A stretch of 64,000 nt of DNA, from positions 27,755,953 to 27,819,952 of the forward strand of contig CM033408.1 in NCBI GenBank assembly GCA_019426215.1, read 5' to 3'. This document shows, piece after piece, positions 34,669 to 45,576 of this stretch; within the stretch, counting starts at the first letter, position 1; each line of letters begins with the position of its first letter. The notes under the pieces were generated by a model. The model worked only from the letters and a program-made list of their open reading frames with translations. It ran no database searches and was not told the origin of the DNA. The translations under genes were made by a program, and so were the position numbers. The stretch is from Buddleja alternifolia (taxonomy: Eukaryota; Streptophyta; Magnoliopsida; Lamiales; Scrophulariaceae).

Positions 34669-35655
34669 CTAACCATCGGCGACATCTATGATTGCCTTAC
34701 CCGTGGCGAGGAAGGGCCTCCCTAGAATCAACGGTACTTCCACATCCTCTTCCATGTCATGCACTACAAAATCGACCGGGAAGTAAAATTTGTCCACTTG
34801 TACAATTACATCTTCAATGATGCCCTTCGGGTGCTTAATTGAACGATCCGCCAATTGTAAGGACATCGATGTAGGTTTGGGCTTCCCGAGGTCGAGCTTC
34901 TTGAAGATAGAGTAGGGAAGAAGATTGATACTCGCTCCCGAATCGCAAAGCACCTTGTCAAAAGTAAGATGGCCAATAGTGCATGGTATGGTAAGACTCC
35001 CCGGGTCCTTGAGCTTGCGAGGCAGTTTGTTGAGTAAGACGGCGAAGCACTCCTCGGTTAGACAAACCGTTTCATTTTCCTCCCATTTTTGCTTGTTGGA
35101 TAAAATATCCTTGAAGAACTTCACATAGTTTAGCATTTGCAAAATAACGTCCACAGAAGGAATATTTATCCTCACTTTAAGAAGAATAGACAAAATACGA
35201 AGGAAACTCGGATCCATCTCCTTCTTTTTCTTCTTCTGTGCATTTGGAAAGGGAAGACGGATCTCAATGGGAGGAGGAGGCGTTGGAGTCGAAGAACTAG
35301 GGCAGGAAGAAATAGGAGGCGACGCCTGGGCGCTGATATCGGCGCTTGGGCACGGTGTGGTCGGCGCCTGGGCGTGGTAATGATGGTGCTCAGGCGTCGC
35401 ATGCAGTGACACATTTTTCTGACTGGGTGTGGAAGGCGCCTGGGCATCGCCTGACTCGCGCCTAGGCGTAGGAGACAGTGTTGCATCATTTTCCAACTGT
35501 TTCCCACTCCTTAAAGAGATGGCATGGCATTGTTCTTTCGGGTTCTTCTCCGTGTCACTTGGTAAAGTACCTGGGGCTCTCCCACTCACCGCGGAGGATA
35601 TTTGACCCATTTGTGTCCTCGTATCCTTCATTTCCATAAATATATCCTTCATCAT
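34669..35655 (-). pseudogene. gag-protease linker and aspartic protease, Athila-like
   Basis: An open frame of 328 codons. Residues 1-45 still look gag-like (HAISLRSGKQL is a standard Athila landmark). Residues about 60-145 form a Pro/Ser/Ala-rich linker, encoded partly by the GC-rich palindromic words. Residues about 215-328 are a retropepsin: CTIGHLTFDKVLCDSGASIN holds the catalytic DSGA, followed by LADRSIKHPKG and PLILGRPFLATG. The protease cleaves the polyprotein. This segment is intact by itself, but the frame stops at 34669 before RT. Confidence 0.85.
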
Positions 35656-35699
35656 ATTACGGAGTTCACTGATCGATGTATCCGATTTATTTATATGAT

Positions 35700-36866
35700 C
35701 ATCAAGTCACTCGTCGATTGTGGGGGGTCTTACTTGCCCTTGCCCTTGCACATTTAGATTGCCTTGCCTCGGAGGTGGGTTGTTAAAAGGAGGCCTCGGG
35801 GGTTGGTAAATGCCCGGTTGTGCGTTTTGTGCGGGGTTTGGCCTCTTTGGGAAGTTTTCGGGTATATGGAAATTCAACCGTTGTCAATTATGATTCCCCA
35901 CAAAATTTACATCGACAACCTCCGGTTCCGGGGCAACCACTTCCTCTAATTCTTGAACACAAGCAACCCTTCGATTTGGTGGAGGGAGCTCATCATCATC
36001 TTCGGGATAAAGTTCATCCTCCCTAGCCATTTGCTCAAGCTTAATCCACACGGACCTACTATCAAGGCCTAAAAGGTCACCACCGGCTCCCGCATTGAGT
36101 CGGTGTACAATCTGAGATTGGACTCCATTATAGAAATGTTGCACTTGCTCGTCTCGTGTATAATTGTCGTTGGGGCACTTTCGAAGCATACCCTTGTACC
36201 TTGCCTATGCGGATACTAAGGACTCAATCCTTGTCTGTTTGAACCCTTTGATCTCACTTCTAAGCTCGTTGATTTTTGATGGAGGGAAGAATTTGTGAGA
36301 AACTCATCTACTAGATCATCCCATGTTCCAATTGATTATGGGGGCAATGACTTGTACCAAAGAGTCGCCTCATCCTTCAAAGAGAAATGAAATAATCGGA
36401 GGCGGATGGCATCAAGATCTCGTGGGTTGAATTGCATAGTAGAGATCACATTTTCAAAGTGATCTAAGTGGTCATGAGGAGAGTCTCTCGAGTCACCATA
36501 AAAAGGCTCCGCTTGAACCATCCCGAACATATGAGAAAGAATGTGGAAATGTGGCGTAGCAAAGTCCGGAAAGACAACGGGTCTCGGTGTAGTGTGTATC
36601 CGAGGTGGTTGATTACTGCGAACCGATGGAGGTGGTGGTAGAGTTGCCGGTTGTATAGTTTGGAGTAGATTTTGCAACCATTCCCTATTTTGTGGGAGAT
36701 TCATATCGGGAAAGTTCTCATTCGGGTTCTGATTGAAATTGTGGGCCATTTCTCGAGCTCGTCTACTAGCTCGAAGAACACACTCTATCTCGGGCTCAAA
36801 ATCGTATAGGGACTCGTTGGATGAGCGCGTCATGCACCACAAGTCAAACCTTTCAATTAAGCACAA
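35700..36866 (-). pseudogene. gag of the Athila-like element, broken
   Basis: The frame 36866-36336 opens with a variable, Asn/Pro-rich N-terminus and reaches the conserved gag core. Core landmarks are HLDHFENV, IRLRLFHFSLKDEA and TLWYKSLPP, where a stop falls. Coding resumes at 36189-35884 with YNGVQSQIVHRLNAGAGG and an acidic linker (about 35985-36010, EDDDELPPP). The part between (36335-36190) is frameshifted but recognisable. A Cys-poor, Pro/Asn-rich tail runs on to about 35700 before the protease frame. Confidence 0.8.
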
Positions 36867-36971
36867 GAAACAAAATTAGACAAATACGAAAATAAAAGAA
36901 AAGCAAGAAATAAAAAACAACTAAGAATTATGAAAACGTAAACGGAAATCAAAAACTAAAAATAAACAAGT

Positions 36972-36989
36972 CCCCGGCAACGGCACCAA
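36972..36989 (-). promoter_or_regulatory. tRNA-Asp primer-binding site of the Athila-like element
   Basis: Five nucleotides after the LTR end, the minus strand reads TGGTGCCGTTGCCGGGGA. This matches the complement of the plant tRNA-Asp(GTC) 3' end except for one T in place of C. Confidence 0.8.
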
Positions 36990-36994
36990 AAACT

Positions 36995-38325
36995 TGACAT
37001 GCTAATACCTAACGTGCTTGAATAGCAAGTGTACTAGTCGTGATAGTAATAAAAGTGGACAAAATAAGTCCGGGTTGTCGAACCACGGAGACTTGGATTT
37101 TAGCTTATGATTTTCAATAAAAGAAAAGACAAATTAAGTAAATTGCAAGAATTGATTGAATAAACGAAGGAAAAAAGAGAAAACGAGCTATAGACTGAAA
37201 CTCACGTATGATAAAATGACTAAGGCACATGCTACAACCGAATCTACTCGTCAATATATATGAGTTACTCCTCGAATTATTGGACTCCTATTTCTTTGGT
37301 GAAAATTCCTTAATTAACTATTACCCGATGTCTCGGCTCATAATAATCCTATGATTAATTGACGGCTCTCTAAATATTTCTATCCGAGAATCTAACCAAT
37401 AACCACGCATTTACGTTTTAGAATTTTCCCGGATAAATCCGGCTAACCGCACCCGGGAATCTCTACCTATCTCTAGGGGCAATTCCTCATTCGTTTCAGA
37501 TGATGTGTTAATTACCTTGAACCCTAACCTATCTTCTCTCGAATGACTAAATTAGGCAAGATAGGAAGCATATGATTAGAATAAAAGCATAAAATTAACA
37601 CACAAAGCAATAGGAGAATTAATACGAAAAATCACTTCATATATATTGACTCATAAATTTGGCCTTCACATGGCCTTAGTTCTACAAAATTAGCTCATCA
37701 TCAATAGCTCAAGAAGATCTAGAACAATCATATACATAATTATGAACATAAACATGTGATGAAAGCAAGTAAAACTCCCTAAGGCTTGGTTGATGATGAA
37801 TCCTAGCTTGGAACTTCAATCTCTAGCTTAATCCCCCTTTTTCTCCTTCAAAGATTGATGAAATTGTGCCTCAAAATCCTAGAAAAGTGCCTTCAATCCC
37901 CAGATTTTCGAACCCCCCTTCCATGCAAAAAATTAGCTTTTATACACTTGGAAAATGGTTACGTCGGCGCCTAGGCGCGGCATACGTGGCGTACTTTTCT
38001 TGGGAGATAAGTCCAGCGGCGCCCAGGCGGGGCAATAATGGTGCTCAGGCGCGGACAGGATGGCGCCTAGGCGTGGTCAACAGGATGCTGAACTTGCTGC
38101 TTCTTGCCCGGCGCCTGGGCGTGGTCATACTAGCGCATGGGCGTCGTCAACAGGCTTGAACTTGTGTCGTGCATCGTTTTTAGCCCTTTTCTTCGTGTAC
38201 TCTCGTTTATCACCTAAAATCACTTAACACCCCGATTAAATGCAAATGTGGCATGATCTAGGTAATATATAAATCCAAAAACATCAGATCACGGGCTTAA
38301 AAACACGTAAGAACGCCTCTTATCA
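36995..38325 (-). repeat. 5' LTR of the Athila-like element
   Basis: The minus-strand ends are TGATAAGAGGCG and GCATGTCA. The length is 1331 bp. It contains six copies of a GC-rich palindromic word related to GGCGCCTAGGCG at about 37968-38150, described under the motif entry. No matching 3' LTR was found at the other end. Confidence 0.8.
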
Positions 38326-38330
38326 ATGGG

Positions 38331-39026
38331 CTTGAAGGTCTTTATGCTACGCTAAAAGGTCATGATAAAATTTATTTAGGTTGCGAAATGTTTGGTTATT
38401 GTTTCAAGGTCATTTTCGAGTCGTTCTACATATGGGCTCATAGGCTGCTCTCCCTTTGAAGGTATTTTGGGTTTTGCATTTTCTGCATTGGGCTGTATGA
38501 AAAAGTTTGGGACTAAAAGTCTTCTTGCTGCTGCTATGGCTTCATGAAATTGTTTGAAAGGTACTAAATAACCATTGGAAATCTTTTGAATGCTTTCTAA
38601 AGCCATCTGATAATCTTTAAAAATTCCGACTGGCTGTCCTCTAATAACAAGATAAACCGCTACTTCTTCTGTTGGAAATTTTTTATTTTCTTTCTCGAAA
38701 TAGTAGCAGAGTACATTTAACGCTGATAATTTGCTGGATGGTGAATTGACCTCCCATAATGCATTGAGTAAAATGCTCTATTCTTCGGTTATATATGGAG
38801 TATCTTTTGGAGGTCTGAAAGCATGTCTAATTGGAAGTGCTATTTTGCCAAATGTTTTATAAACATTCTGAGTGGCTGGATTAAAAAACTGTGTTTCAAT
38901 TGCAAAGGCTGGTCTATTCTGGATAACTTGTTGAAAGTTAGGCCTGAGAGCTGGTCTTCGGGCTATTCGATTGTGAGCTGCAGAGGGAGGTCGTGTTTGT
39001 TGGTTGTCCTAGTTGTTGGAGACCAT
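38331..39026 (-). pseudogene. Pararetrovirus viroplasmin/transactivator, N-terminal part
   Basis: From a start near 39026 the frame runs, with one early stop and one near 38780, through an Arg/Pro-rich leader. It reaches a region at about 38680-38540 (VYLVIRGQPVGIFKDYQMAL, then NGYLVPFKQFHEAI) that fits the caulimovirid viroplasmin domain, the RNase-H1-N-like fold of gene VI proteins. Coding ends at 38331 at the Athila target site and resumes at 27621. A frameshift is visible near 38376. In the viral order this gene follows RNase H and precedes the promoter, as expected. Confidence 0.75.
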
Positions 39027-39039
39027 GATCTGTGACTCA

Positions 39040-39625
39040 TAATTAAAGTTAATTGTCTGCTTAATAAATCTGCTATGCTATTGTTTGTTCCTTTAATATG
39101 TTCAAATTCTACTTTATATCCGTTACTTTCTATTGCATTTCTAAAATTTAACCGTCTCTTATTATTTTATTTTCAAGAATTTTCATTTTTTATGAATCTA
39201 ACCACAGCTTCACAATCTGTTCTAATAGTTTATTTAAATATAGTCTAAAATAGTCTATTGCTTTAACTATTCCTGTTATTTCGTAATCTAGACTGGTCCA
39301 AGTACTTCAGGTTTTATTAAATTTACCACTGGAATAAGCTGCTATCTTTTCTTTACTTTTTGGAGAAAATTTATGAGGTTTACATTTTAGTATTACTCTC
39401 CATTCTTCTATAAAGCTATCTACTTCTATTATGACATAATCAGTATTTAAAGGTAATTTTAAAGGTTTTAGGTCTTTAACGATTTCCTTAATTTTTCTAA
39501 CTATGTTAATATCTTCCTGATTAAAGTGTCTTTTCCTGTTTTCTTATATAATGATCCAACTAATTTACTAAGTGAGGAATATATTTTCTAGAATAATTCA
39601 ATATTCCTATAAATGCTTGTATTTG
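39040..39625 (-). pseudogene. Pararetrovirus RNase H, broken
   Basis: The stretch continues the RT polyprotein. Landmarks are a region near 39440-39390 (VIIEVDSFIEEWRVIL), AAYSSGKFNKT (about 39330) and TSLDYEITGIVKAIDYF (about 39290-39240). These are the D- and E-bearing motifs of caulimovirid RNase H, which removes pregenomic RNA. Several stops and shifts interrupt it. Confidence 0.7.
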
Positions 39626-41195
39626 TTACAAATTTTCTAGTTTATCAGGAAAATCTAGAATCTTTTGAGTTTTATGGGGTTGTAATTTAATCTGTCCATT
39701 TTCTATTTCCAGACCTAAAAAGCTTATCTTTCTCTTAAAAAGTTCGATTTTCTTTTTAGACACTACTATTCCGTTTTCTTCTATTAAATTAAACACTTGT
39801 TTTAAATGATGTTGATGCTGTTTAATATTTTCAGAAGCCACTAAAATGTCATCTATATATACTAAATAGAAATCTAAATGTTTAAATATATTATCCATAA
39901 ATCTTTGAAATATTGCTGGTGCATTCTTTAAACCAAAAGATAGAATGTTTCACTCGAAATGTCATTCACTACAACCTATGATGCACCGACACAGACACGG
40001 GGAACGGCATTTTTAAAAAAATATAGAACACGACACGGCTATCCAATTTTTATATCTATATATATATATAAATTTGTATTTTACTTGTTTCTTTGTAGAG
40101 CTATGTATATTGCAAATAATTCAACTACTTATCAATAACAAATGCAAAATAAAAATATAAACATAAACTAAATATAACAATAAATATGTTTTCAATCCAA
40201 AACATGATATAACAAAAATAAATACTCCATTGTTCAAATACGTGTCTTATAAACAATTGGTAAGTTTATATAAATTTAGAAAATTGGTAAGTTTTTATTT
40301 ACAACTTGACCCCCCAAAGTTTTAGTATCTTATAAAAAGTGACCTGATTGTGTCCTAACCGTGTCAGACACGCCCTTGGCCGTGTCCTGACAGTGTCCAA
40401 ATTTTTAAAAAAAATTATTTGGGACACGGGATAGCCGTGTCCGTGTCCGAACGCGCCCGACACAGCCCGTGGTGATTTTTTGGAGTGCCCTGCTTTATAG
40501 ACTATAGCTAAATGTTGTCCACTTTTTGTCTTCTTCTACCATTTTAATCTGATTATATCCGTTTTTTAGATCAAATTTTCAAAATATATTTTTATTTTGT
40601 ATTAGATTAATTAACTCATCTTTATTAGGTATTCTATACGCATCATCTTCTGTATTATCATTAAGTCTCCTATAATTATAAACTATTCTAGGTTTTTCTC
40701 TTTTTATTTTTGCATTATTTCTTACTATAAAGGCTGCCGATCTATGAGGACTATCACTTCTTCTTATAATACCGATTTCTAACCTTTCTTTTATTTGTGT
40801 TTTGAATTTCTTTATATCTTCAGGCGTATATTCTATAGCTGCTATTCTTATTACTATATCGGGGTTTAAAATATTTAGTTTAAAGGTATATTTTACTTTA
40901 TTTTTTGCCAAATTATCTCCTATAAATACTAACATTTCTAACTTGTGCAGAATTCTTTCATTTTCTAAGTTTATAACTTCTAATCCTTTTCCTATATCTC
41001 TAATTTTTTCATCTAATAGGATGTCTAAAGTTTCAGATTCTATATTATTTTGTTCTAATTCTTTGAAAAAATCTAAGTGATCAGAAATACCATATTCACC
41101 ATGTTTCGCAGTCAACTCTGATTGTTTAATATATCTATTGGTTGGGAATGTATAATTATGTTTGCTAATAGTAATATAATTTTTTCCTACTAATA
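39626..41195 (-). pseudogene. Pararetrovirus reverse transcriptase, split by a 0.5-kb repeat
   Basis: The N-terminal part is open (41115-40579) and carries RSAAFIVRNNAK and PRIVYNYRRLND, then breaks. The catalytic palm resumes beyond the inserted repeat at 39960-39626, with FGLKNAPAIFQRFMDN and an intact catalytic YIDD in VYIDDILVAS. A GACAC-family repeat at 39979-40492 separates the two parts. Further stops lie near 40575 and 39940. The palm motifs are of the caulimovirid type, not those of either gypsy element in the window. Confidence 0.88.
39979..40492 (-). mobile_element. GACAC-family repeat inserted in viral RT, most complete copy
   Basis: The right end, read on the minus strand, is GGGCACTCCAAAAAATCACC, matching the heads at 19465 and 54617. 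The left end has CACCGACACAGACACGG. The ends form loose inverted repeats around GCA-CGACAC. About 515 bp, AT-rich inside, with no open frame. It is younger than the viral integration. Confidence 0.75.
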
Positions 41196-41199
41196 TAGT

Positions 41200-41770
41200 T
41201 TCATTTAATGCACAGATAAAATTTAATCCTAAAATAAATTTTTGGCTTGTTATGTTATCAAATGCTATAAATACTTGTCCTAAGCTATATTTACTACTAT
41301 AATTTCCTGAGAAATCTTTAAACTGTATTCCTACGTTAATTAATTATTTTGTTATTTTTATTAATCTATTTTCTGCAGTTTTACTGGTAACAGTGTAACT
41401 TAATTGTGCTTGAATTTTTTTTGGTACAAGACTAGAACTAAGCATACTTTTTGTACTTCTTGTATCTAAAATGGCTTTAGTTTCAATACATTTTTCTTGA
41501 TTACACCATATTCGACAGTCTAAAAGTATTAAACTACTAGTATAAGGTACTTGTATTTGAGGTTCGTAAGTTGTATTTTGTAAATGGGTTTCTTCTAATT
41601 GTTGGCTAAGTTCATCAAGTTCTTCTATAACTACATCTTTTCCTTTTGTTTGATTACTGCTTATGTTTTCACTATTTTTTAATTTTAATTCTATTAATTG
41701 TATTCTTAAATCTAAATTTTCTATTTTATGGCTTAGAACTTCTATCGTTTCTAGTTTTTTTTACTAGGTG
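41200..41770 (-). pseudogene. Pararetrovirus aspartic protease region, broken
   Basis: The catalytic motif is near 41480 and reads LDTRSTKS, where family members have DTGST; the Gly-to-Arg change should inactivate it. A downstream landmark (FILGLNFICALN, about 41240-41200) matches the hydrophobic-Gly segment of retropepsins. An upstream Cys/His segment (CRIWCNQEKC) lies just before the motif. One stop falls near 41345. Confidence 0.7.
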
Positions 41771-41875
41771 TAGGCGATACATCTGTTTCTATATTATATT
41801 AGGGTTAGGCGATACGTCTGTTTCTATATTATATTAGGTTTAGGCGATACATCTGTTTCTATATTATATACTCTT
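41771..41875. repeat. 35-bp tandem repeat, three copies, inside viral pol
   Basis: Copies start at 41771, 41806 and 41841 with TAGGCGATACATCTGTTTC and differ by one or two bases. The total of 105 bp keeps frame over the array, but a single unit does not. Confidence 0.9.
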
Positions 41876-42060
41876 TAGCACAAATAAAACAACTTTCGTC
41901 AAAACATATATTGCACTGATATCTTAAAAGCATACCAAGATATAATCTACAAATATTACAGGCTATACTCATAGTTCCTTTTCCATTTATATATTTATGA
42001 TCACATAAACTATTCATATAACGTGTATTCTATTATATTTGAAATTTTTGATCCTTCTTC
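41876..42060 (-). pseudogene. Cys-rich cluster at the N-terminal side of viral pol
   Basis: The minus strand encodes a run of Cys pairs: a CDHKY element, ACNIC, QCNICFDESCFIC, within about 50 residues. This looks like a double zinc-binding module. It lies between the coat protein zinc finger and the protease. I do not recall it as a fixed feature of caulimovirids, so its viral status rests on position and AT-rich codon use. Confidence 0.5.
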
Positions 42061-42162
42061 ACTTGCTATACTGTATATATTCTCATTATCACTTTCATAC
42101 CATCTAAACTTACTACATCTTCACCTAGTTGTTCTGCTATAGCTGCTATTTCCATATTAAAT

Positions 42163-43400
42163 TACATTTTCGGGTCTCTATTAGCTAAATGTTTAGGATC
42201 TCCACAAATATAACAAGTGCATTTCCTAGTTGATGGTTTTCTAACATAATTTGGGGGTTTTCTTCCTTGTATATATTGTCTAAAACTAGATTTTGGTTTA
42301 TTAGATTTTCTTAATATTTTTCACTTCGATTTAAAGTAATTTCTTTGTCTATATTGTTGTGGAGTATATATAGTTTTTCTACAAAACACATAAGATTGTT
42401 TTTTAATTTGTTCTCTAATGAATTCTCCTTTACACCATTTTTGAAGTTTAAAGAAAGTATATTGTACTTTAGGTCCTAAATCTAATCCTGTAAGATTACC
42501 ATTGTTGTTTATCCATTCTTCATATATTCTTTTTCCTAAATCTTGTGGCAATTTTGTAAAATACTTATTACATAATTCTTCGTCAAAAGCTTTATTAGCT
42601 CCTGTTATTAATCTTGTAAAATCTTGACTAAAAGGTATAATATATTTCATATCGGTTATAATAAGTTGCCCTAGGTTTCTAAGTGTTGTATCTTGTATAA
42701 ATGTACTTTCTCTTCATGGATCTATTCCTATTATTAAGGTTCTAATAATTCAATTATTAACATGGTTCCACTTATGGTTTTTCCTATGGTCTGCCTCATT
42801 CCTACGTATTTTTCTGGTTGAGTTGATCCATATTCATATACTTGGTTTTTCCATTCTGGTCTTCCACTCAGTTCTATATTTCTAGTTGGAACTTCACTAT
42901 AGTCGGGTTCTACTCTACTTCTTTTTCCTGGATTACTACTAGTACTAGCTTGACTATCTACTATAAAAGTTCTTTCGTTACTATCCTTATTTTTAAAGAA
43001 TTTTTCTAATTCCACTTTTCTTAAGCATATATCATCTACTAAATCAATATTATAATATTGATTAAATTCTTTTTCAGCTGATTCTAGATTCAAATCTAAA
43101 TTCATTGCTTCAAAATACATCTCATCTACTAATTCTCATAAATTATTTATTTCAAAATTTTTTGTTAATATTTCTTTTATATTTTTTGGTCCATAATCAT
43201 TTTTAAATTGACTTTCTAATTGTCTAATCTCTTCATCTATTTCTTCTATATTTTGTTCCTCTTCTTCGCTTTTTATGTCAGATTCTATTTCCCAATTTAC
43301 AAATCTACTAGTATTCTAACTTCTTCTTCTTCTATAACATTCATATAACTTTTTTCTGTTTCATTATCAGTTTTTTCTTCTAAATCTTCTAAATTTTTTT
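42163..43400 (-). pseudogene. Pararetrovirus coat protein with CCHC zinc finger, broken
   Basis: An acidic Glu-rich N-terminal part (about 43400-43130) is followed by open pieces at 43120-42734 (a Ser/Arg-rich basic patch, GKRSRVEPDYSEVP) and 42650-42321. The latter (FTKLPQDLGKRIYEEW, TFFKLQKWCKGEF) fits the conserved coat core. A zinc finger near 42222-42170 reads CYICGDPKHLANRD. The fourth ligand, normally Cys, is replaced in the present copy. Coat proteins of this family bind the pregenomic RNA through this finger. Confidence 0.75.
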
Positions 43401-44277
43401 TGGGATCTTGCCTTTGGTAATTAAGAAATCCAATAGAAGTTTGACCTCTACTATTTGTATACATTACGTTTTCTCCTAGAATCTTAACTGTGTTATTTTC
43501 TTCTAAGTGTTTGGTTAATTCTCATTCTTCTCCATTTCAATCACTATTGTCTATATTTAAGGGTTTAATCATTTTTACTCCTACTGAGGCTAATCCATCT
43601 ATTATTCCATCTATATTAATTTTATATTGAGGGAAACTATTATTAATTAGTTATTCTTCCTAGAAAGGCTATAGAAACTACTAAATTATTACCATCATAT
43701 GTTTCATATCCTCTAGTTTATAATCCTATAGTGAATATCTTTAATACTTTTCTTCATATTTGGAGCTACATAAAATATTTTTGTATTATTATTCATATCT
43801 ATTTCCATACTAGCAAATACTGCTCTCTTAGCATCAGATCAACTTTTATCTAATAATAAAACTAAAACTTTCCCACCAGTTCCTTTTCTAGTTAATCCTT
43901 TTGTTCCTACAATAATTAGTCCTAAATGTATATATTTTTGTTTTAACTGCTTTAATTGCTTTATACATTCTTGACTAACTAAGCCTATATTTTCAACATT
44001 TGTCGTAACTTTTACTTCTTTTTCTCTAATTTTTTTTAATTAAATGTGTGTTAGAATTCATTTTTCCTGCTTTATATAATGTTTTAGGTTGTAACTTATC
44101 TATTCCTTTATTGTTGTATAAACTAAAATTTTCTTCTACTTCTACTTCTCTACGTGAGCTTTGGCTTCCTGATCCTCTAAATATTCCTTTAATGAAAGTG
44201 TTACTTATTTTTCCCTTTTCTTTTCCTTTGCTACTCAATTCACTTATAATTCTACTAGTACCACTAATGATCTTCAC
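43401..44277 (-). pseudogene. Pararetrovirus movement protein (30K type), broken
   Basis: Movement proteins widen plasmodesmata for cell-to-cell spread. The frame starts at 44277 (MKIISGTSRII) and reaches REVEVEENFSLYNNKGID at about 44150-44095. It continues with stops and shifts through IGLVSQECIKQLKQL, HLGLIIVGTKGLTRKG (about 43930-43880) and AVFASMEIDMNN, landmarks of the caulimovirid 30K family. Family resemblance fades after about 43650. Confidence 0.8.
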
Positions 44278-44281
44278 ATTT

Positions 44282-45370
44282 TTACCAATATATATATTTT
44301 TTGGGTTCCCTTTTAGGTTTTTCAGATTCGTCTATTGCTAAATTTGCTAATTTTTCTTCTATACTATCTTGTAAATCTCCTTTAATTACTTGAGATATAG
44401 TGTCTATTTTAGTGCTTAATTTTTCTACTTTATTTTCTAACTTATCTAGCTTTTCAAATATTTGTAAAATTACAATGAATTGATATTCCAAAGTTTAGGA
44501 TATAATTTATTTGAATTACTATTTTCTTGGTTGGTAGTAAATCCTGCCTCTGTATCTAAATATTTATTTGCTAGTTCAATGACACTTTTATATTCTAATC
44601 TATTTTTTAGATTATTCATCCACTAACTATTCACTCTATATTCTTTAAAGTTTTATTAGTTTCTAAAATTTGGGCTTCAAATTTATTTATTTTTTCTATT
44701 ACTTGACTTAGAGTTTTCTTTGTTTCGATTTCTATTTGTTTTAGTTTATTACTTTCCAAACTATATTTTAACTCTATTATTTCGTCTTTAGTAGGGAAAA
44801 GGTTATTATATTTTTTTAACTATTTTCAAAGTTTCCTCAGAATGTTGTTTAATATAATATAAATTATTACTTTCATTTTTTTTTATTATTTCTCTATTTA
44901 TTAAAATTGATTCTTTTAATGATTCTAAGGTTTTATATAATTTTGTGTTTTCTAATTCTAAGCTAGACGCTAGAGATATAAGTAAATCTGTTAAACTATT
45001 TAAGTGTTTATGTTTCAAATGTAAATTGTGCTTAAAACTTGAATCAAATTTACAAATAAATTTATGTTTATCTAAAGAGATTATGGATCTATCGGCTAAA
45101 CTATATTCAAGATCTAAATAATCTAATTTTTTAAAATTAGAGGGGTCTATTTTAATAAAAGGCTGCTATTAATATATTCAAGATTAAAGGGAATTTAATA
45201 TAATTCTAGTGATCTCGTAATCTAGGTGGTAAGTTAAAATAAGTATTAACCCAATTATCTCTCCTAATTATTAATTGGTTTCGTAATTCTAATATTAATT
45301 TCTGATTATTATAGTCTAAGTTTTCTAAAATATTAAGACAATCAATAAAAGAGTTTAAAATATGAGCGGG
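44282..45370 (-). pseudogene. Pararetrovirus first ORF, coiled-coil protein, broken
   Basis: Pieces at about 45360-45180, 45150-44806, 44800-44640 and 44491-44282 share a Leu/Lys/Glu/Asn-rich composition with heptad patterns, for example ILENLDYNNQKLILELRNQL and KLDKLENKVEKLSTKIDTIS. They precede the movement protein, which they nearly abut. A coiled-coil protein in this place may be a virion-associated or DNA-binding protein, but no specific motif proves it. Several stops separate the pieces. Upstream of 45370 viral-type coding fades. Confidence 0.55.
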
Positions 45371-45576
45371 CACATGCATGTAAATAATTATGAGGGCAAT
45401 AAAAAGTTTTATGCAGAATTGTAAAAGCGGGTTGGGATTTCCTTTTCTTTAAAATATGTATAATTACTCTTATGTATTTAAATAATTCTACAAGAAAATA
45501 AAGGGACTGAAATGAAAACAAACAAAAAGTTTAAGGGCCATTTGACTTGGTCAAAAATAGTGGCTGAACTATTTTC

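Larger units (their letters stand above)
27627..38325 (-). mobile_element. Athila-like Ty3/gypsy element inserted in the pararetrovirus
   Basis: In the minus direction it has a 5' LTR (38325-36995), a tRNA-Asp primer site, gag, protease, RT, RNase H, integrase, an extra downstream ORF and a 3' noncoding region. It ends at 27627. The 5-bp direct repeat ATGGG flanks it (27622-27626 and 38326-38330), and viral coding resumes on both sides. The 5' LTR starts TGATAAGAGGCG, common for Athila-type elements. The 3' LTR is practically missing: only TGATAA abuts the left flank. All genes have lesions. The element is 10.7 kb, near the usual Athila size minus one LTR. Confidence 0.88.

Noticed and set aside
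35172..35507. 111-codon frame on the minus strand
   Set aside because: It overlaps the protease frame in another phase and is created by the GC-rich word array.
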